In this document: in pieces, positions 8,131 through 16,583 of the stretch | Layout of the letters: each line of letters starts with the position of its first letter | How positions within the stretch are numbered: the stretch's first letter is position 1 | From: Streptomyces sp. HUAS CB01 | GTDB lineage: Bacteria; Actinomycetota; Actinomycetes; Streptomycetales; Streptomycetaceae | Direction of reading: 5' to 3' | Length of the DNA: 64,000 bases | NCBI RefSeq assembly: GCF_030406905.1 | Contig: NZ_CP129137.1 | Span: 5,414,001 to 5,478,000, forward strand | The notes under the pieces: generated by a model | Databases searched by the model: none | The model's input: the letters and a program-made list of their open reading frames with translations, nothing else | What the model was told of the DNA's origin: nothing | Made by a program: the position numbers and the translations under genes

Positions 8131-8777
8131 AGCTTCTCCTCCGACGCCTGGACGTACACCGCACCACTGCCGCTCAGTTCGAGCTGGAACGCCTCGCCCG
8201 AGCCGCGTCCCACCATGTCGCGCCAGCCCAGCGCGGTGGAGAGCTTGTTCCGTACGTCGCCGTGGTGCGCGACGTACGCCTGCGGGTCGACATGGACCGG
8301 CCGGCCGGGAGTGATGGGCAGTTCGATCACGCCGCCGTGCGCCATGACCGCGACCGCGCCGTGCCCCTTGAGGGTGGTGGTGAACAGGCCCTGGCCGGTG
8401 ATCTGGCCGCGCACCATCCCCATGACCCCGCCCTGCGAGCCCATGAACATCGTGCCCTGCTCCAGCGTGCCGTCGAAGGCGAGCAGCCGGTCGGCCTCGA
8501 CGTACAGGGTGTCGCCCGTGAGGTTGACGACCTGGATGTGGTGGCCCCCGTGGCCGAACATCACCGTGCCGGAGCCCTCGACCGTCATCAGCGGAGTCGC
8601 CTCGTCGGCGACCCGCCGGCCGATCATCGACATCAGGCCGCCCTGGCCGCCGGTGATGTTCGGGGTGAAGGAGACATCGCCCTGGTAGGCGAGCATCGCG
8701 CCGCGCTGGCTGTACATCCTCTGGCCGGGGACCACCGTCGCCTCGACCATCTTCGAATTGATCTCGCGGAACGGCAT
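8127..8777 (-). CDS. AIM24-family protein, second gene of a tandem set
   Basis: 216 residues: AIM24 fold with MLAYQGDVSFTPNITGGQGGLM near the N-terminus and GLFTTTLKGHGAVAVMAHGGVIELPI in the second half. Its start overlaps the upstream stop by one base (TGATG) and its stop overlaps the next start, so the three genes are translationally coupled. No signal peptide or membrane segment is seen; probably cytosolic. Confidence 0.88.
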   Translation of the reverse strand: MPFREINSKMVEATVVPGQRMYSQRGAMLAYQGDVSFTPNITGGQGGLMSMIGRRVADEATPLMTVEGSGTVMFGHGGHHIQVVNLTGDTLYVEADRLLAFDGTLEQGTMFMGSQGGVMGMVRGQITGQGLFTTTLKGHGAVAVMAHGGVIELPITPGRPVHVDPQAYVAHHGDVRNKLSTALGWRDMVGRGSGEAFQLELSGSGAVYVQASEEKL

Positions 8778-9415
8778 CAGACGTCACCTCCGACGGTGTT
8801 CCGCTCGCTGGGCTGCACGTACACGAGCCCGTCGCCCTCGAACCGGATCTGGAAGGCCTCGCCGCCGCCCTCGCCCATGAGCGTCCGGAAGGTCACCCCG
8901 GACTGGAACTGCTGCTGGAGATTGCCCTGGTGCGCCACGTAGGCGCCCGGGTCGACGGAGAGCGGGTACTGGGGCGTCACACGCAGCACCACCGCCGGCC
9001 CGTCCGACATGATCGCGGCCTGGCCCGTGCCCTCCACCGTCGTGGTGAACAGCCCGTTGCCCGTCGCGCCGCCACGCATTCCGGTGAAACTCGTGCCGGT
9101 GCGCAGCCCGCCGTCGGTGCAGAGGAGATTGCTCGACTCGACGTAGAGCTTGTCGCCGTGCAGCGAGACGAGATTGATCTCGGAGGCGCGGTCGGCGAAA
9201 TAGCAGGTGCCCTGGCCCTTCACCTCCATCAGGGTCATCTGCTCGCCGGTGAGGCGGCGGGTCACCATGCCGCGCAGACCCTCACCGCCGCCGGAGAGTT
9301 TCTTGAAGTCCATGTGACCGTCGTACGCGACCATGGACCCGTTCTTCGCCTTGACGGAGTCCCCGGTCATGTCGACGGCGAGCACTTTGCTGCCTTGAAG
9401 TCGGAACATTGCCAC
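8777..9415 (-). CDS. AIM24-family protein, first gene of a tandem set
   Basis: 212 residues, [20 protein letters not shown] start, with the same strand pattern as its neighbours ([26 protein letters not shown]). It is the first gene of the AIM24 operon, so its promoter must lie in 9416-9589, shared divergently with the DUF3817 gene. The three paralogues are clearly diverged from each other, so this is an old duplication and not a recent one. Confidence 0.88.
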   Translation of the reverse strand: MAMFRLQGSKVLAVDMTGDSVKAKNGSMVAYDGHMDFKKLSGGGEGLRGMVTRRLTGEQMTLMEVKGQGTCYFADRASEINLVSLHGDKLYVESSNLLCTDGGLRTGTSFTGMRGGATGNGLFTTTVEGTGQAAIMSDGPAVVLRVTPQYPLSVDPGAYVAHQGNLQQQFQSGVTFRTLMGEGGGEAFQIRFEGDGLVYVQPSERNTVGGDV

Positions 9416-9589
9416 GGGGTGAAGGTACTGGGCGGGGTGCGTATTCGGACAGGCCCCCAGGAATGAACACGACCCTGACCCGACCCCGAGGCCACCCGGG
9501 CAAAGGGCGGGAAAAGAGCGATGCCAGAATGGCTACGCTTGTGCGTCCATTCACAAGACCATCGCCCCCTCCCCCTGAAGGTGCCTCCC

Positions 9590-9934
9590 GTGGACATCAA
9601 GACCGCCTCCGCCCTCCACCGCCTCCGGCTCGTCTCCGGTCCCGAGGCCGTGTCCTTCCTGCTGCTGCTCGTCTGCTCGGTGCTCAAGCGCACGACGGAG
9701 TTCAACGCGGTCCCGGTCATGGGTGCGATCCACGGCGTCCTCTTCGTCCTGTACGTGATCTTCTGGCTGGACGCCTGGAACCGCACCAAGTGGGACGTCA
9801 AGACGGCCGCGCTCTACTTCGTCCTGTCGGTGCTGCCGTTCGGCGGCTTCTACGCCGACCGCAAGCTCAAGCGCGCCGCCGAGGACGCGGTCATCGCCTC
9901 CCGCGCCCGCCGCGAGGGCACGGTGAACGCGTGA
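9590..9934 (+). CDS. DUF3817 membrane protein (copy 1)
   Basis: 114 residues with three predicted membrane segments (about 16-34, 43-61, 72-90). DUF3817 features visible: [12 protein letters not shown], a central TKWD and a terminal FYADRK. Function unknown. The GTG at 9590 is chosen because AAGG lies about ten bases upstream and the resulting [14 protein letters not shown] start fits the family; an ATG at 9521 is possible. The next gene overlaps by four bases. A related protein lies at 11061. Confidence 0.82.
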   Translation: MDIKTASALHRLRLVSGPEAVSFLLLLVCSVLKRTTEFNAVPVMGAIHGVLFVLYVIFWLDAWNRTKWDVKTAALYFVLSVLPFGGFYADRKLKRAAEDAVIASRARREGTVNA

Positions 9935-10224
9935 TCGTCGCCTTCTCCGTCACTCCGCTCGGCGTGGGCGAGGACGTCGGCGAGTACGTCGCCGACGCGG
10001 TCCGCGTCGTCCGGGAGTCGGGACTGCCGAACCGCACGGACGCGATGTTCACCTCCGTCGAGGGCGAGTGGGACGAGGTCATGGACGTCGTCAGGCGCGC
10101 GGTCGCGGCGGTCGAGGCACGCGCCCCGCGCGTCTCGCTCGTCCTCAAGGCCGACATCAGGCCGGGCGTCACGGACGGCCTGACGAGCAAGGTCGAGACC
10201 GTGGAACGCCACCTCTCCGCCTGA
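9931..10224 (+). CDS. MTH1187/YkoF-type thiamine-binding protein
   Basis: 97 residues, DUF77/MTH1187 ferredoxin-like fold: [24 protein letters not shown] at the start, [13 protein letters not shown] in the middle, and the [13 protein letters not shown] strand followed by KVETVERHL. Members bind thiamine or hydroxymethylpyrimidine and are believed to be carrier or sensor proteins. The GTG overlaps the DUF3817 stop (GTGA), so the two are translationally coupled. Confidence 0.85.
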   Translation: MIVAFSVTPLGVGEDVGEYVADAVRVVRESGLPNRTDAMFTSVEGEWDEVMDVVRRAVAAVEARAPRVSLVLKADIRPGVTDGLTSKVETVERHLSA

Positions 10225-10249
10225 CCGGACCCCACACCGACGACCTCGG

Positions 10250-10277
10250 GCAGCCCCGGCCGAACGGCCGGGGCTGC
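10250..10277 (+). terminator. Terminator after the thiamine-binding-type gene
   Basis: A perfect 12-base stem (gcagccccggcc / ggccggggctgc) with a gaac loop, followed by ttc, 25 bases after the stop codon. Confidence 0.8.
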
Positions 10278-10428
10278 TTCGGACCCGTCGGCCGCCGGTC
10301 GCCCGGCTCGCGGTACGGCACCGACTTCGGCGGGGCGCGCGGCGGGAGGCGGCCGGGTCGCGGGCGGGGGAGGACCGAAGTTCGAGACGGGGCTGACCAG
10401 CATGTGACCAGTGGGTAAGGTCGGTGCC

Positions 10429-10938
10429 GTGCCGAAGCCGCTCAGCCTTCCCTTCGACCCCATCGCCAGAGCCGACGAGCTCTGGCAGCAGCGCTGGGGC
10501 CCCGTGCCCTCGATGGCCGCGATCACCTCGATCATGCGGGCCCACCAGATCCTGCTCGCCGAGGTCGACGCCGTCGTCAAGCCGTACGGGCTGACCTTCG
10601 CACGCTACGAGGCGCTGGTGCTGCTCACCTTCTCCAGGGCCGGAGAGCTGCCGATGTCCAAGATCGGCGAGCGGCTCATGGTCCACCCGACCTCCGTCAC
10701 GAACACCGTGGACCGGCTGGTGCGGTCCGGTCTCGTCGCCAAGCGGCCCAACCCCAACGACGGCCGCGGCACCCTCGCCTCCATCACGGACAAGGGGCGC
10801 GAGGTCGTCGAGGCGGCCACCCGGGACCTCATGGAGATGGACTTCGGGCTCGGCGCCTACGACGCCGAGGAGTGTGCGGAGATCTTCGCGCTGCTGCGGC
10901 CGCTGAGGGTCGCCGCGCACGACTTCGACGAGGGCTGA
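10429..10938 (+). CDS. MarR-family transcriptional regulator
   Basis: 169 residues with a MarR winged helix: LPMSKIGERLMVHPTSVTNTVDRLVRSGLV recognition region and the NPNDGRGTLASITDKGREV wing. The GTG at 10429 is chosen because GTAAGG sits eight bases upstream; an earlier in-frame GTG at 10411 lacks a site. It lies between two DUF3817 genes and 0.5 kb before icmA, so acyl-CoA metabolism is a possible regulon, but the sequence does not show this. Confidence 0.88.
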   Translation: MPKPLSLPFDPIARADELWQQRWGPVPSMAAITSIMRAHQILLAEVDAVVKPYGLTFARYEALVLLTFSRAGELPMSKIGERLMVHPTSVTNTVDRLVRSGLVAKRPNPNDGRGTLASITDKGREVVEAATRDLMEMDFGLGAYDAEECAEIFALLRPLRVAAHDFDEG

Positions 10939-11060
10939 CCGGGCCGGACCGGGCGCCCCGGGCCGCCGCGGCAGGCCTTCTCCGGGCGGGCGCCGGGCCC
11001 GCCGGCCGCAGGGCCGACCCGCCCGAAGATCGCCCAAAGCGGACCGTTACCCTCATCGCC

Positions 11061-11393
11061 ATGAAGAAGAGCGTCCTGACCCGCTACCGGGTGATGGCCT
11101 ACGTCACCGCCGTCATGCTGCTCGTGCTGTGCACCTGCATGGTGTTCAAGTACGGCTTCGGCACGGGTGAGGACATCACCTTCGCCGTCTCCCAGGCGCA
11201 CGGTGTCCTGTACATCATCTACCTGATCTTCGCCTTCGACCTCGGCTCCAAGGCCAAGTGGCCGTTCGGCAAGCTGCTGTGGGTGCTGCTCTCCGGGACG
11301 ATCCCCTTCGTCGCCTTCTTCGTCGAGCGCAATGTCACACGTTCGGTCGCGCCGCTGGTCAGTGAGCCGGCCGGGGCGCCCGTCAAGGTGTGA
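11061..11393 (+). CDS. DUF3817 membrane protein (copy 2)
   Basis: 110 residues with three hydrophobic segments and the same signature as copy 1 (QAHGVLYIIYLIF, AKW, FVERN). Paralogue of the gene at 9590, with the MarR gene between them. Function unknown. A strong palindromic terminator follows immediately. Confidence 0.85.
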   Translation: MKKSVLTRYRVMAYVTAVMLLVLCTCMVFKYGFGTGEDITFAVSQAHGVLYIIYLIFAFDLGSKAKWPFGKLLWVLLSGTIPFVAFFVERNVTRSVAPLVSEPAGAPVKV

Positions 11394-11397
11394 CCGC

Positions 11398-11423
11398 ACC
11401 GCCGTACGCGCGCGTACGGCGGT
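11398..11423 (+). terminator. Palindromic terminator after DUF3817 copy 2
   Basis: A 26-bp perfect palindrome with half-site accgccgtacgcg begins four bases after the stop codon. Confidence 0.65.
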
Positions 11424-11435
11424 CTGCCATCGACA

Positions 11436-11457
11436 TTTACTAGGACGTCCTAGTAAA
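11436..11457. promoter_or_regulatory. 22-bp perfect palindrome at the icmA promoter (putative operator)
   Basis: Half-site tttactaggac, mirrored without a spacer, ends nine bases before the icmA ATG. It is AT-richer than the surroundings and could overlap a -10 element. Its length and perfect symmetry suit a TetR- or MarR-type dimer. The nearest candidate binder is the MarR gene at 10429; this is inference. Confidence 0.7.
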
Positions 11458-11466
11458 TTCGTGGGT

Positions 11467-13167
11467 ATGGACGCTGACGCCATCGAGGAGGGCCGCCGAC
11501 GCTGGCAGGCCCGCTACGACTCCGCGAAGAAGCGGAACGCCGACTTCACCACGCTCTCCGGTGATCCGGTCGAGCCGGTCTACGGGCCCCGGCCCGGCGA
11601 CACCTACGACGGCTTCGAGCGGATCGGGTGGCCGGGCGAGTACCCGTTCACACGCGGTCTGTACCCGACGGGCTACCGCGGCCGGACCTGGACCATCCGC
11701 CAGTTCGCCGGCTTCGGCAACGCCGAGCAGACCAACGAGCGGTACAAGATGATCCTGGCCGCCGGCGGCGGCGGGCTCAGCGTCGCCTTCGACATGCCGA
11801 CCCTGATGGGCCGCGACTCCGACGACCCCCGCTCGCTCGGCGAGGTCGGCCACTGCGGGGTCGCCATCGACTCGGCCGCCGACATGGAGATCCTCTTCAA
11901 GGACATCCCGCTCGGCGACGTCACCACCTCGATGACGATCAGCGGCCCCGCCGTCCCGGCCTTCTGCATGTACCTCGTCGCGGCCGAGCGGCAGGGTGTC
12001 GACCCGGGCGTCCTGAACGGCACGCTCCAGACCGACATCTTCAAGGAGTACATCGCCCAGAAGGAGTGGCTCTTCGAGCCCGAGCCCCATCTGCGCCTGA
12101 TCGGCGACCTGATGGAGTACTGCGCCCGCGGCATCCCGGCCTACAAGCCGCTCTCCGTCTCCGGCTACCACATCCGCGAGGCGGGCGCGACGGCCGCGCA
12201 GGAGCTGGCGTACACCCTCGCCGACGGTTTCGGGTACGTCGAGCTCGGCCTCAGCCGCGGTCTGGACGTGGACGTCTTCGCCCCCGGACTGTCCTTCTTC
12301 TTCGACGCGCACCTGGACTTCTTCGAGGAGATCGCCAAGTTCCGCGCCGCCCGCCGCATCTGGGCCCGCTGGATGAAGGAGGTCTACGGTGCCAAGACCG
12401 ACAAGGCGCAGTGGCTGCGGTTCCACACCCAGACCGCCGGTGTCTCGCTGACCGCGCAGCAGCCGTACAACAACGTCGTGCGCACGGCCGTCGAAGCCCT
12501 CGCGGCCGTGCTCGGCGGCACGAACTCGCTGCACACCAACGCCCTGGACGAGACCCTGGCGCTGCCGTCGGAGCAGGCCGCCGAGATCGCCCTGCGCACC
12601 CAGCAGGTGCTGATGGAGGAGACCGGCGTCGCCAACGTGGCCGACCCGCTCGGCGGTGCCTGGTACGTGGAGCAGCTCACGGACCGCATCGAGGCGGACG
12701 CCGAGAAGGTCTTCGACCAGATCAGGGAGCGCGGACTGCGCGCCCACCCGGACGGCAAGCACCCCATCGGACCCATCACCTCCGGCATCCTGCGCGGCAT
12801 CGAGGACGGATGGTTCACCGGCGAGATCGCCGAGTCGGCCTTCCGCTACCAGCAGTCGCTGGAGAAGGGCGACAAGCGGGTCGTCGGCGTCAACGTCCAC
12901 CACGGCTCCGTCACCGGCGACCTGGAGATCCTCCGCGTCAGCCACGAGGTCGAGCGGGAGCAGGTCCGCATCCTCGGCGACCGCAAGGCCCGCCGCGACG
13001 ACGCCCGCGTCAAGACGTCGCTGGAGAAGATGCTGGCCGCCGCCCGCGACGGCTCGAACATGATCGAGCCGATGCTCGACGCGGTCCGTGCCGAGGCCAC
13101 GCTCGGCGAGATCTGCAACGCGCTGCGGGACGAGTGGGGCACGTACACCGAGCCCCCGGGCTTCTGA
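11467..13167 (+). CDS. icmA: Isobutyryl-CoA mutase large subunit
   Basis: Adenosylcobalamin-dependent radical enzyme subunit interconverting isobutyryl-CoA and n-butyryl-CoA, linking valine catabolism to butyryl-CoA used in polyketide building blocks. Length is 566 residues, as for known IcmA. Two specificity positions identify it: Phe80 (TIRQFAGF; Tyr in methylmalonyl-CoA mutase) and Gln198 (EYIAQKE; Arg in methylmalonyl-CoA mutase). The B12-binding domain is absent, as expected, because it is on the small subunit IcmB, which is not in this window. No clear ribosome binding site; possibly leaderless. MeaB at 2555 is a plausible chaperone. Confidence 0.93.
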   Translation: MDADAIEEGRRRWQARYDSAKKRNADFTTLSGDPVEPVYGPRPGDTYDGFERIGWPGEYPFTRGLYPTGYRGRTWTIRQFAGFGNAEQTNERYKMILAAGGGGLSVAFDMPTLMGRDSDDPRSLGEVGHCGVAIDSAADMEILFKDIPLGDVTTSMTISGPAVPAFCMYLVAAERQGVDPGVLNGTLQTDIFKEYIAQKEWLFEPEPHLRLIGDLMEYCARGIPAYKPLSVSGYHIREAGATAAQELAYTLADGFGYVELGLSRGLDVDVFAPGLSFFFDAHLDFFEEIAKFRAARRIWARWMKEVYGAKTDKAQWLRFHTQTAGVSLTAQQPYNNVVRTAVEALAAVLGGTNSLHTNALDETLALPSEQAAEIALRTQQVLMEETGVANVADPLGGAWYVEQLTDRIEADAEKVFDQIRERGLRAHPDGKHPIGPITSGILRGIEDGWFTGEIAESAFRYQQSLEKGDKRVVGVNVHHGSVTGDLEILRVSHEVEREQVRILGDRKARRDDARVKTSLEKMLAAARDGSNMIEPMLDAVRAEATLGEICNALRDEWGTYTEPPGF

Positions 13168-13184
13168 GCCGTACCCGACCGGTC

Positions 13185-13230
13185 GAGGACCGGCCGCCAC
13201 GCCGCCGCAGCGGCCGGGCGGCCGGTCCTC
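13185..13230. terminator. Bidirectional terminator between icmA and a kinase gene
   Basis: A perfect 14-base stem (gaggaccggccgcc / ggcggccggtcctc) with an 18-base loop lies between two convergent genes. Confidence 0.8.
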
Positions 13231-13248
13231 CGCGTTTCCGCCGGTGCC

Positions 13249-14640
13249 TCACGCCGCCGTCCCGCCGAACGTGAGGCGGAACAGCGCGCCGCCGTCCGGC
13301 GCGTGCTCGGCCGTCAGTTCCGCACCGTGCGCCCGCGCGATCTGGCGCGCCATCGCCAGGCCCAGCCCGGAACCGGGCAGTGCCCGGGCCGACTCCGACC
13401 GGTAGAAACGGTCGAAGACGTAGGGCAGGTCCTCCGGCGGGACGCCCGGGCCGTGGTCCCGCACGGTGAGGTCCGCGGTGGTCAGGGCCACCTCCACCGC
13501 CGCGCCGCCCGGGCTGAACTTGGCCGCGTTGTCGAGCAGGTTCGTCAGCAGCCGGGACAGCCGCGCCGGCACGCCCGGCAGGGTGAGGTCCAGCGCCGCG
13601 TCCTCCACCCAGAGCGTGAACGGCGTCCGCGGCCAGTGGGCGCGTGCGGCGTCCACCGCGTGCTCGGTCAGCGGCCGCAGCGCCACCGCCTCCAGCAGCG
13701 GATCCGGCTCCTCGTCCCTTGCCAGCTCGATCAGGTCGTTCACCAGACCCGTCACCTCGCGCAGCTGCCGGGCGAGCGCCCCCGACGCCCGGTCGCGCTG
13801 GGGCACGGTGAGCCGGTCGGCCCGGGCGAGCAGCTCCGCGTTGGTCCGCAGCGCCGTCAGCGGAGTGCGCAGCTCGTGGGAGGCGTCCGCCACCAGCCGG
13901 CGCTGCGCCGTGACCGACTGCTCCAGCTCCCCCAGCATGGTGTTGAACGTCGCCGCGAGCCGCGTCACCTCGTCCTCGCGCCCCGGCGGGCCGGGCGGCA
14001 GCTCGATACGGTGGCGGGGGTCGCGGGTCGCGGCGATGCGCTCGGCGGTCGCGGTGAGCCGGGCCACGGGCGCCAGCCCGGTGCGCGACACCGCGTACCC
14101 GAGGGCACCGGCCAGCAGCACCCCGGCGCCGCCCACCATCGACAGCAGCCAGGCCGCCTGCCGGACCCCCTTCTGCACGGTGTCGGAGCGCAGCGCGACC
14201 TGGAGCGCCTTGCCCTCGCCGAAGTTCGTCGTGAACATGCGTGCCGGCGCGCCCGCGACGGTGGTGTTGCTGAAGTACGGTGCCCGCTCGCCCGCCGCGA
14301 CCTCGCGCACGGGAGGGGACACCGGCAGCGGATGGGGCTTGCGGGAGCCAGCCGCGGGGTCGGCGGGGACGATCTGAGCACAGGCCGGGGCGGACAGGTA
14401 ACGGCACTCGCCGGCCAGCACGTCCGGCGCCGCCCCCCGGTGCTGCTGCACGACCTGGGTCGCCGACTGTGTCAGGTTCAGGTCGAGCTGGCGGTACATC
14501 GCGTAGCGCAGGACCACGAAGGCGGCCGCGCACACGCCGACCGCCACCACGGCGACGGCCGCCGACGCGGCGAGCGCGAGCCGTGTGCGCACGGGCCTGC
14601 GGCGGCGCCAGCGGGCGCCCAGCCTGCGGGCGCCGCTCAC
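13249..14640 (-). CDS. Sensor histidine kinase
   Basis: 463 residues: basic N-terminus, TM1 about 25-47, extracellular domain of roughly 115 residues, TM2 about 163-184, HAMP, phospho-acceptor His255 (DASHELRTPLTAL), N box LLTNLLDNAAKFSP, DHGPGVP and GSGLGLAMARQ. The GTG start overlaps the regulator stop (GTGA). It is the sensor for the regulator at 14637. Confidence 0.92.
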   Translation of the reverse strand: MSGARRLGARWRRRRPVRTRLALAASAAVAVVAVGVCAAAFVVLRYAMYRQLDLNLTQSATQVVQQHRGAAPDVLAGECRYLSAPACAQIVPADPAAGSRKPHPLPVSPPVREVAAGERAPYFSNTTVAGAPARMFTTNFGEGKALQVALRSDTVQKGVRQAAWLLSMVGGAGVLLAGALGYAVSRTGLAPVARLTATAERIAATRDPRHRIELPPGPPGREDEVTRLAATFNTMLGELEQSVTAQRRLVADASHELRTPLTALRTNAELLARADRLTVPQRDRASGALARQLREVTGLVNDLIELARDEEPDPLLEAVALRPLTEHAVDAARAHWPRTPFTLWVEDAALDLTLPGVPARLSRLLTNLLDNAAKFSPGGAAVEVALTTADLTVRDHGPGVPPEDLPYVFDRFYRSESARALPGSGLGLAMARQIARAHGAELTAEHAPDGGALFRLTFGGTAA

Positions 14641-15326
14641 CCGAGGTCCAGCCGGTAGCCCACGCCGTGGACCGTGTGCACCAGCCGCGGTTCGCCGCCC
14701 GCCTCCAGCTTGCGCCGCAGATAGCCCACGTACACCGCGAGCGAGTTGGAGTCCGGCCCGAAGTCACGGCCCCAGACCCGCTCGTGGATCAGCTCCCGGG
14801 TCAGCACCTGCCGGGGGTGGTGCAGCAGCAGCTCCAGCAGCGCGCACTCGGTACGGCTGAACTCCAGCGGACGCCCACCGCGGGTGCCGGTGCGCGCCGC
14901 CGGGTCGACGGCGAGGTCGGCGAAGCGGAGTTCCGCGGGGTCGTCCGGACCGTCCGGAGCCGCCCGGCGCAGCAGGGCCCGCACCCGAGCGGTCAGCTCG
15001 TCCAGCGCGAACGGCTTCACGAGGTAGTCGTCGGCGCCCGCGTCCAGTCCGTCCACACGGTCGCTCACCGCGTCCAGCGCGGTCAGCACGATCACCGGCG
15101 TACGGTCCTCCAGCGCACGCAGCCGCCGGCACACGGCGAGCCCGTCGAGGACCGGCATCCGCACGTCGAGCACCAGCGCGTCGGGCTGCCAGGCGGCCGT
15201 CTCCGACAGCGCGGCCAGCCCGTCGGCCGCCTCCCGCACCTCGTAGCCCTCGACGCTCAGGCCGTCGGCCACCGCCGCCCGTACCTCCGGGTCGTCGTCG
15301 ACGACCAGGATCCTCGCTGCTCCCAT
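14637..15326 (-). CDS. OmpR-family response regulator
   Basis: 229 residues: receiver with Asp10-Asp11-Asp12, phospho-acceptor Asp54 (LVLDVRMPVLDG), Thr82, Lys104, then a winged-helix DNA-binding domain ending LVHTVHGVGYRLDLG; overall it looks like an MprA/PrrA-type regulator. ATG at 15326 has GAGGG upstream. Direct repeats lie in the divergent region before the MurG-like gene, so this system probably controls the adjacent glycosyltransferase pair. Confidence 0.92.
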   Translation of the reverse strand: MGAARILVVDDDPEVRAAVADGLSVEGYEVREAADGLAALSETAAWQPDALVLDVRMPVLDGLAVCRRLRALEDRTPVIVLTALDAVSDRVDGLDAGADDYLVKPFALDELTARVRALLRRAAPDGPDDPAELRFADLAVDPAARTGTRGGRPLEFSRTECALLELLLHHPRQVLTRELIHERVWGRDFGPDSNSLAVYVGYLRRKLEAGGEPRLVHTVHGVGYRLDLG

Positions 15327-15349
15327 GCCCTCAAGACTGCCAAACCGGA

Positions 15350-15367
15350 CTCTTAGAACCCTCTTAG
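15350..15367. promoter_or_regulatory. Direct repeat between the regulator and the MurG-like gene
   Basis: CTCTTAG occurs at 15350 and 15361, exactly one helical turn apart, 22 bases before the MurG-like ATG and 24 bases from the regulator ATG. This is the typical layout of an OmpR-family half-site pair. Confidence 0.6.
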
Positions 15368-15389
15368 GGCGTTCCGCGAGCGTGCGTCC

Positions 15390-16583
15390 ATGCACACACC
15401 ACCACCCGTGCCCCGTCCGGAGGGCGCCCCGCCGGACCGCCCGTGGACCGCCGCCGAACCGCTGTCCGTCGTGATCGGCGCCGGCGGCACCGGCGGGCAC
15501 ATCTATCCGGGTCTCGCGCTCGCCGAGGCACTGCGCAGGGCCGTGCCCGAGGCGGTGATCTCGTTCGTGGGCACGACCCGCGGGCTGGAGACCGAGCTGA
15601 TACCGGCCGCGGGCCACCGGCTGCACACCGTCGACATGATCCCCTTCGACCCCTCGCTGGGAGCCAGGCGGTATCTGCTCCCCGCCGCCCTGCTGAAGTC
15701 CGGCGCCCAGTGCCGCGCGATCCTGAAGGAGCAGCGCGCGCACATCGCCGTGGGCATGGGCGGCTACCCCAGCGCCCCCGTCATCGTCGGCGCCAGGATG
15801 GCGGGGCTGCCCAGCCTCATCCACGAGTCCAACGCCGTGCCGGGCCGGGCCAACCGGTTCGCGGCCCGGCTGACCGGCAATCTCGCGGTCGCCTTCGACC
15901 GCAGCCGCGCCCATCTGTCGGGCGGCGAGGACGCGCTCACGACGGGGATGCCGATCGCCGCCGCGCTCGCCTCGCTGGACCGCACCGCCCTGCGCACCCG
16001 CGCCCGCGCGGAGTTCGGCGTCCCGGACGGAGCACGGCTGCTGCTCGTCAACGGCGGCAGTCTCGGAGCCGCCCGGCTCACCGAGGCCGCCGTCGGGCTC
16101 GCGCACCGGCTGCGCGACCGCCCCGGAGTCCATCTGCTGATCAAGACGGGACCGGCAGCGCTGGAGGAGACCCGCCGCCGCCTCGGCGACTCGCCCGTCG
16201 CGCGGGCCGTTCCGTACCTCGACCGGATGGACCTCGCCTACGCGGCCGCCGATCTCGTCGTGTCCCGGGCCGGTGCGGCGACCGTCGCCGAGCTGGCGAC
16301 CACCGGCGTCCCGGCCGTCCTCGTGCCCTATCCGCACGCGCCCGGCGACCACCAGACGCACAACGCCCGGGTCCTCACCGACGCCGGGGCGGCACTGCTG
16401 CTCCCCGACGCCGAGACCACCGCCGAACGTCTCGACGCGCTCACCGCGCCGCTGCTCGCCGATCCGGTGCGGCTGGCGGCGATGGGCGCGGCGGCCGACC
16501 CCGGGCCGCACGCCCGCGCCGCGGACCTGCTGGCCGCCCGCGTCCTCGAACTCGCCTCGCCCGCCAAGGAGTACGCAGCATGA
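15390..16583 (+). CDS. MurG-like UDP-GlcNAc:undecaprenyl-lipid glycosyltransferase (accessory copy)
   Basis: 397 residues, GT28/GT-B fold. MurG motifs are visible: GAGGTGGHIYPGLALAEALR near residue 30, the MGGYPSAP and HESNAVPGRANR motifs, NGGSLGAARL at the start of the C-domain and VSRAGAATVAELATTGVPAVLVPYP donor-site region. MurG normally adds GlcNAc to lipid I; the housekeeping murG sits in the division/cell-wall cluster, so this copy outside that cluster is probably accessory. It overlaps the following SDR gene (ATGA). The divergent two-component system suggests it is induced, perhaps by envelope stress. The acceptor could also be another polyprenyl-linked sugar. Confidence 0.82.
   Translation: MHTPPPVPRPEGAPPDRPWTAAEPLSVVIGAGGTGGHIYPGLALAEALRRAVPEAVISFVGTTRGLETELIPAAGHRLHTVDMIPFDPSLGARRYLLPAALLKSGAQCRAILKEQRAHIAVGMGGYPSAPVIVGARMAGLPSLIHESNAVPGRANRFAARLTGNLAVAFDRSRAHLSGGEDALTTGMPIAAALASLDRTALRTRARAEFGVPDGARLLLVNGGSLGAARLTEAAVGLAHRLRDRPGVHLLIKTGPAALEETRRRLGDSPVARAVPYLDRMDLAYAAADLVVSRAGAATVAELATTGVPAVLVPYPHAPGDHQTHNARVLTDAGAALLLPDAETTAERLDALTAPLLADPVRLAAMGAAADPGPHARAADLLAARVLELASPAKEYAA

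Noticed and set aside
11628..13274. 548-residue plus frame inside icmA
   Set aside because: Arg/Pro-rich second-frame shadow of icmA.
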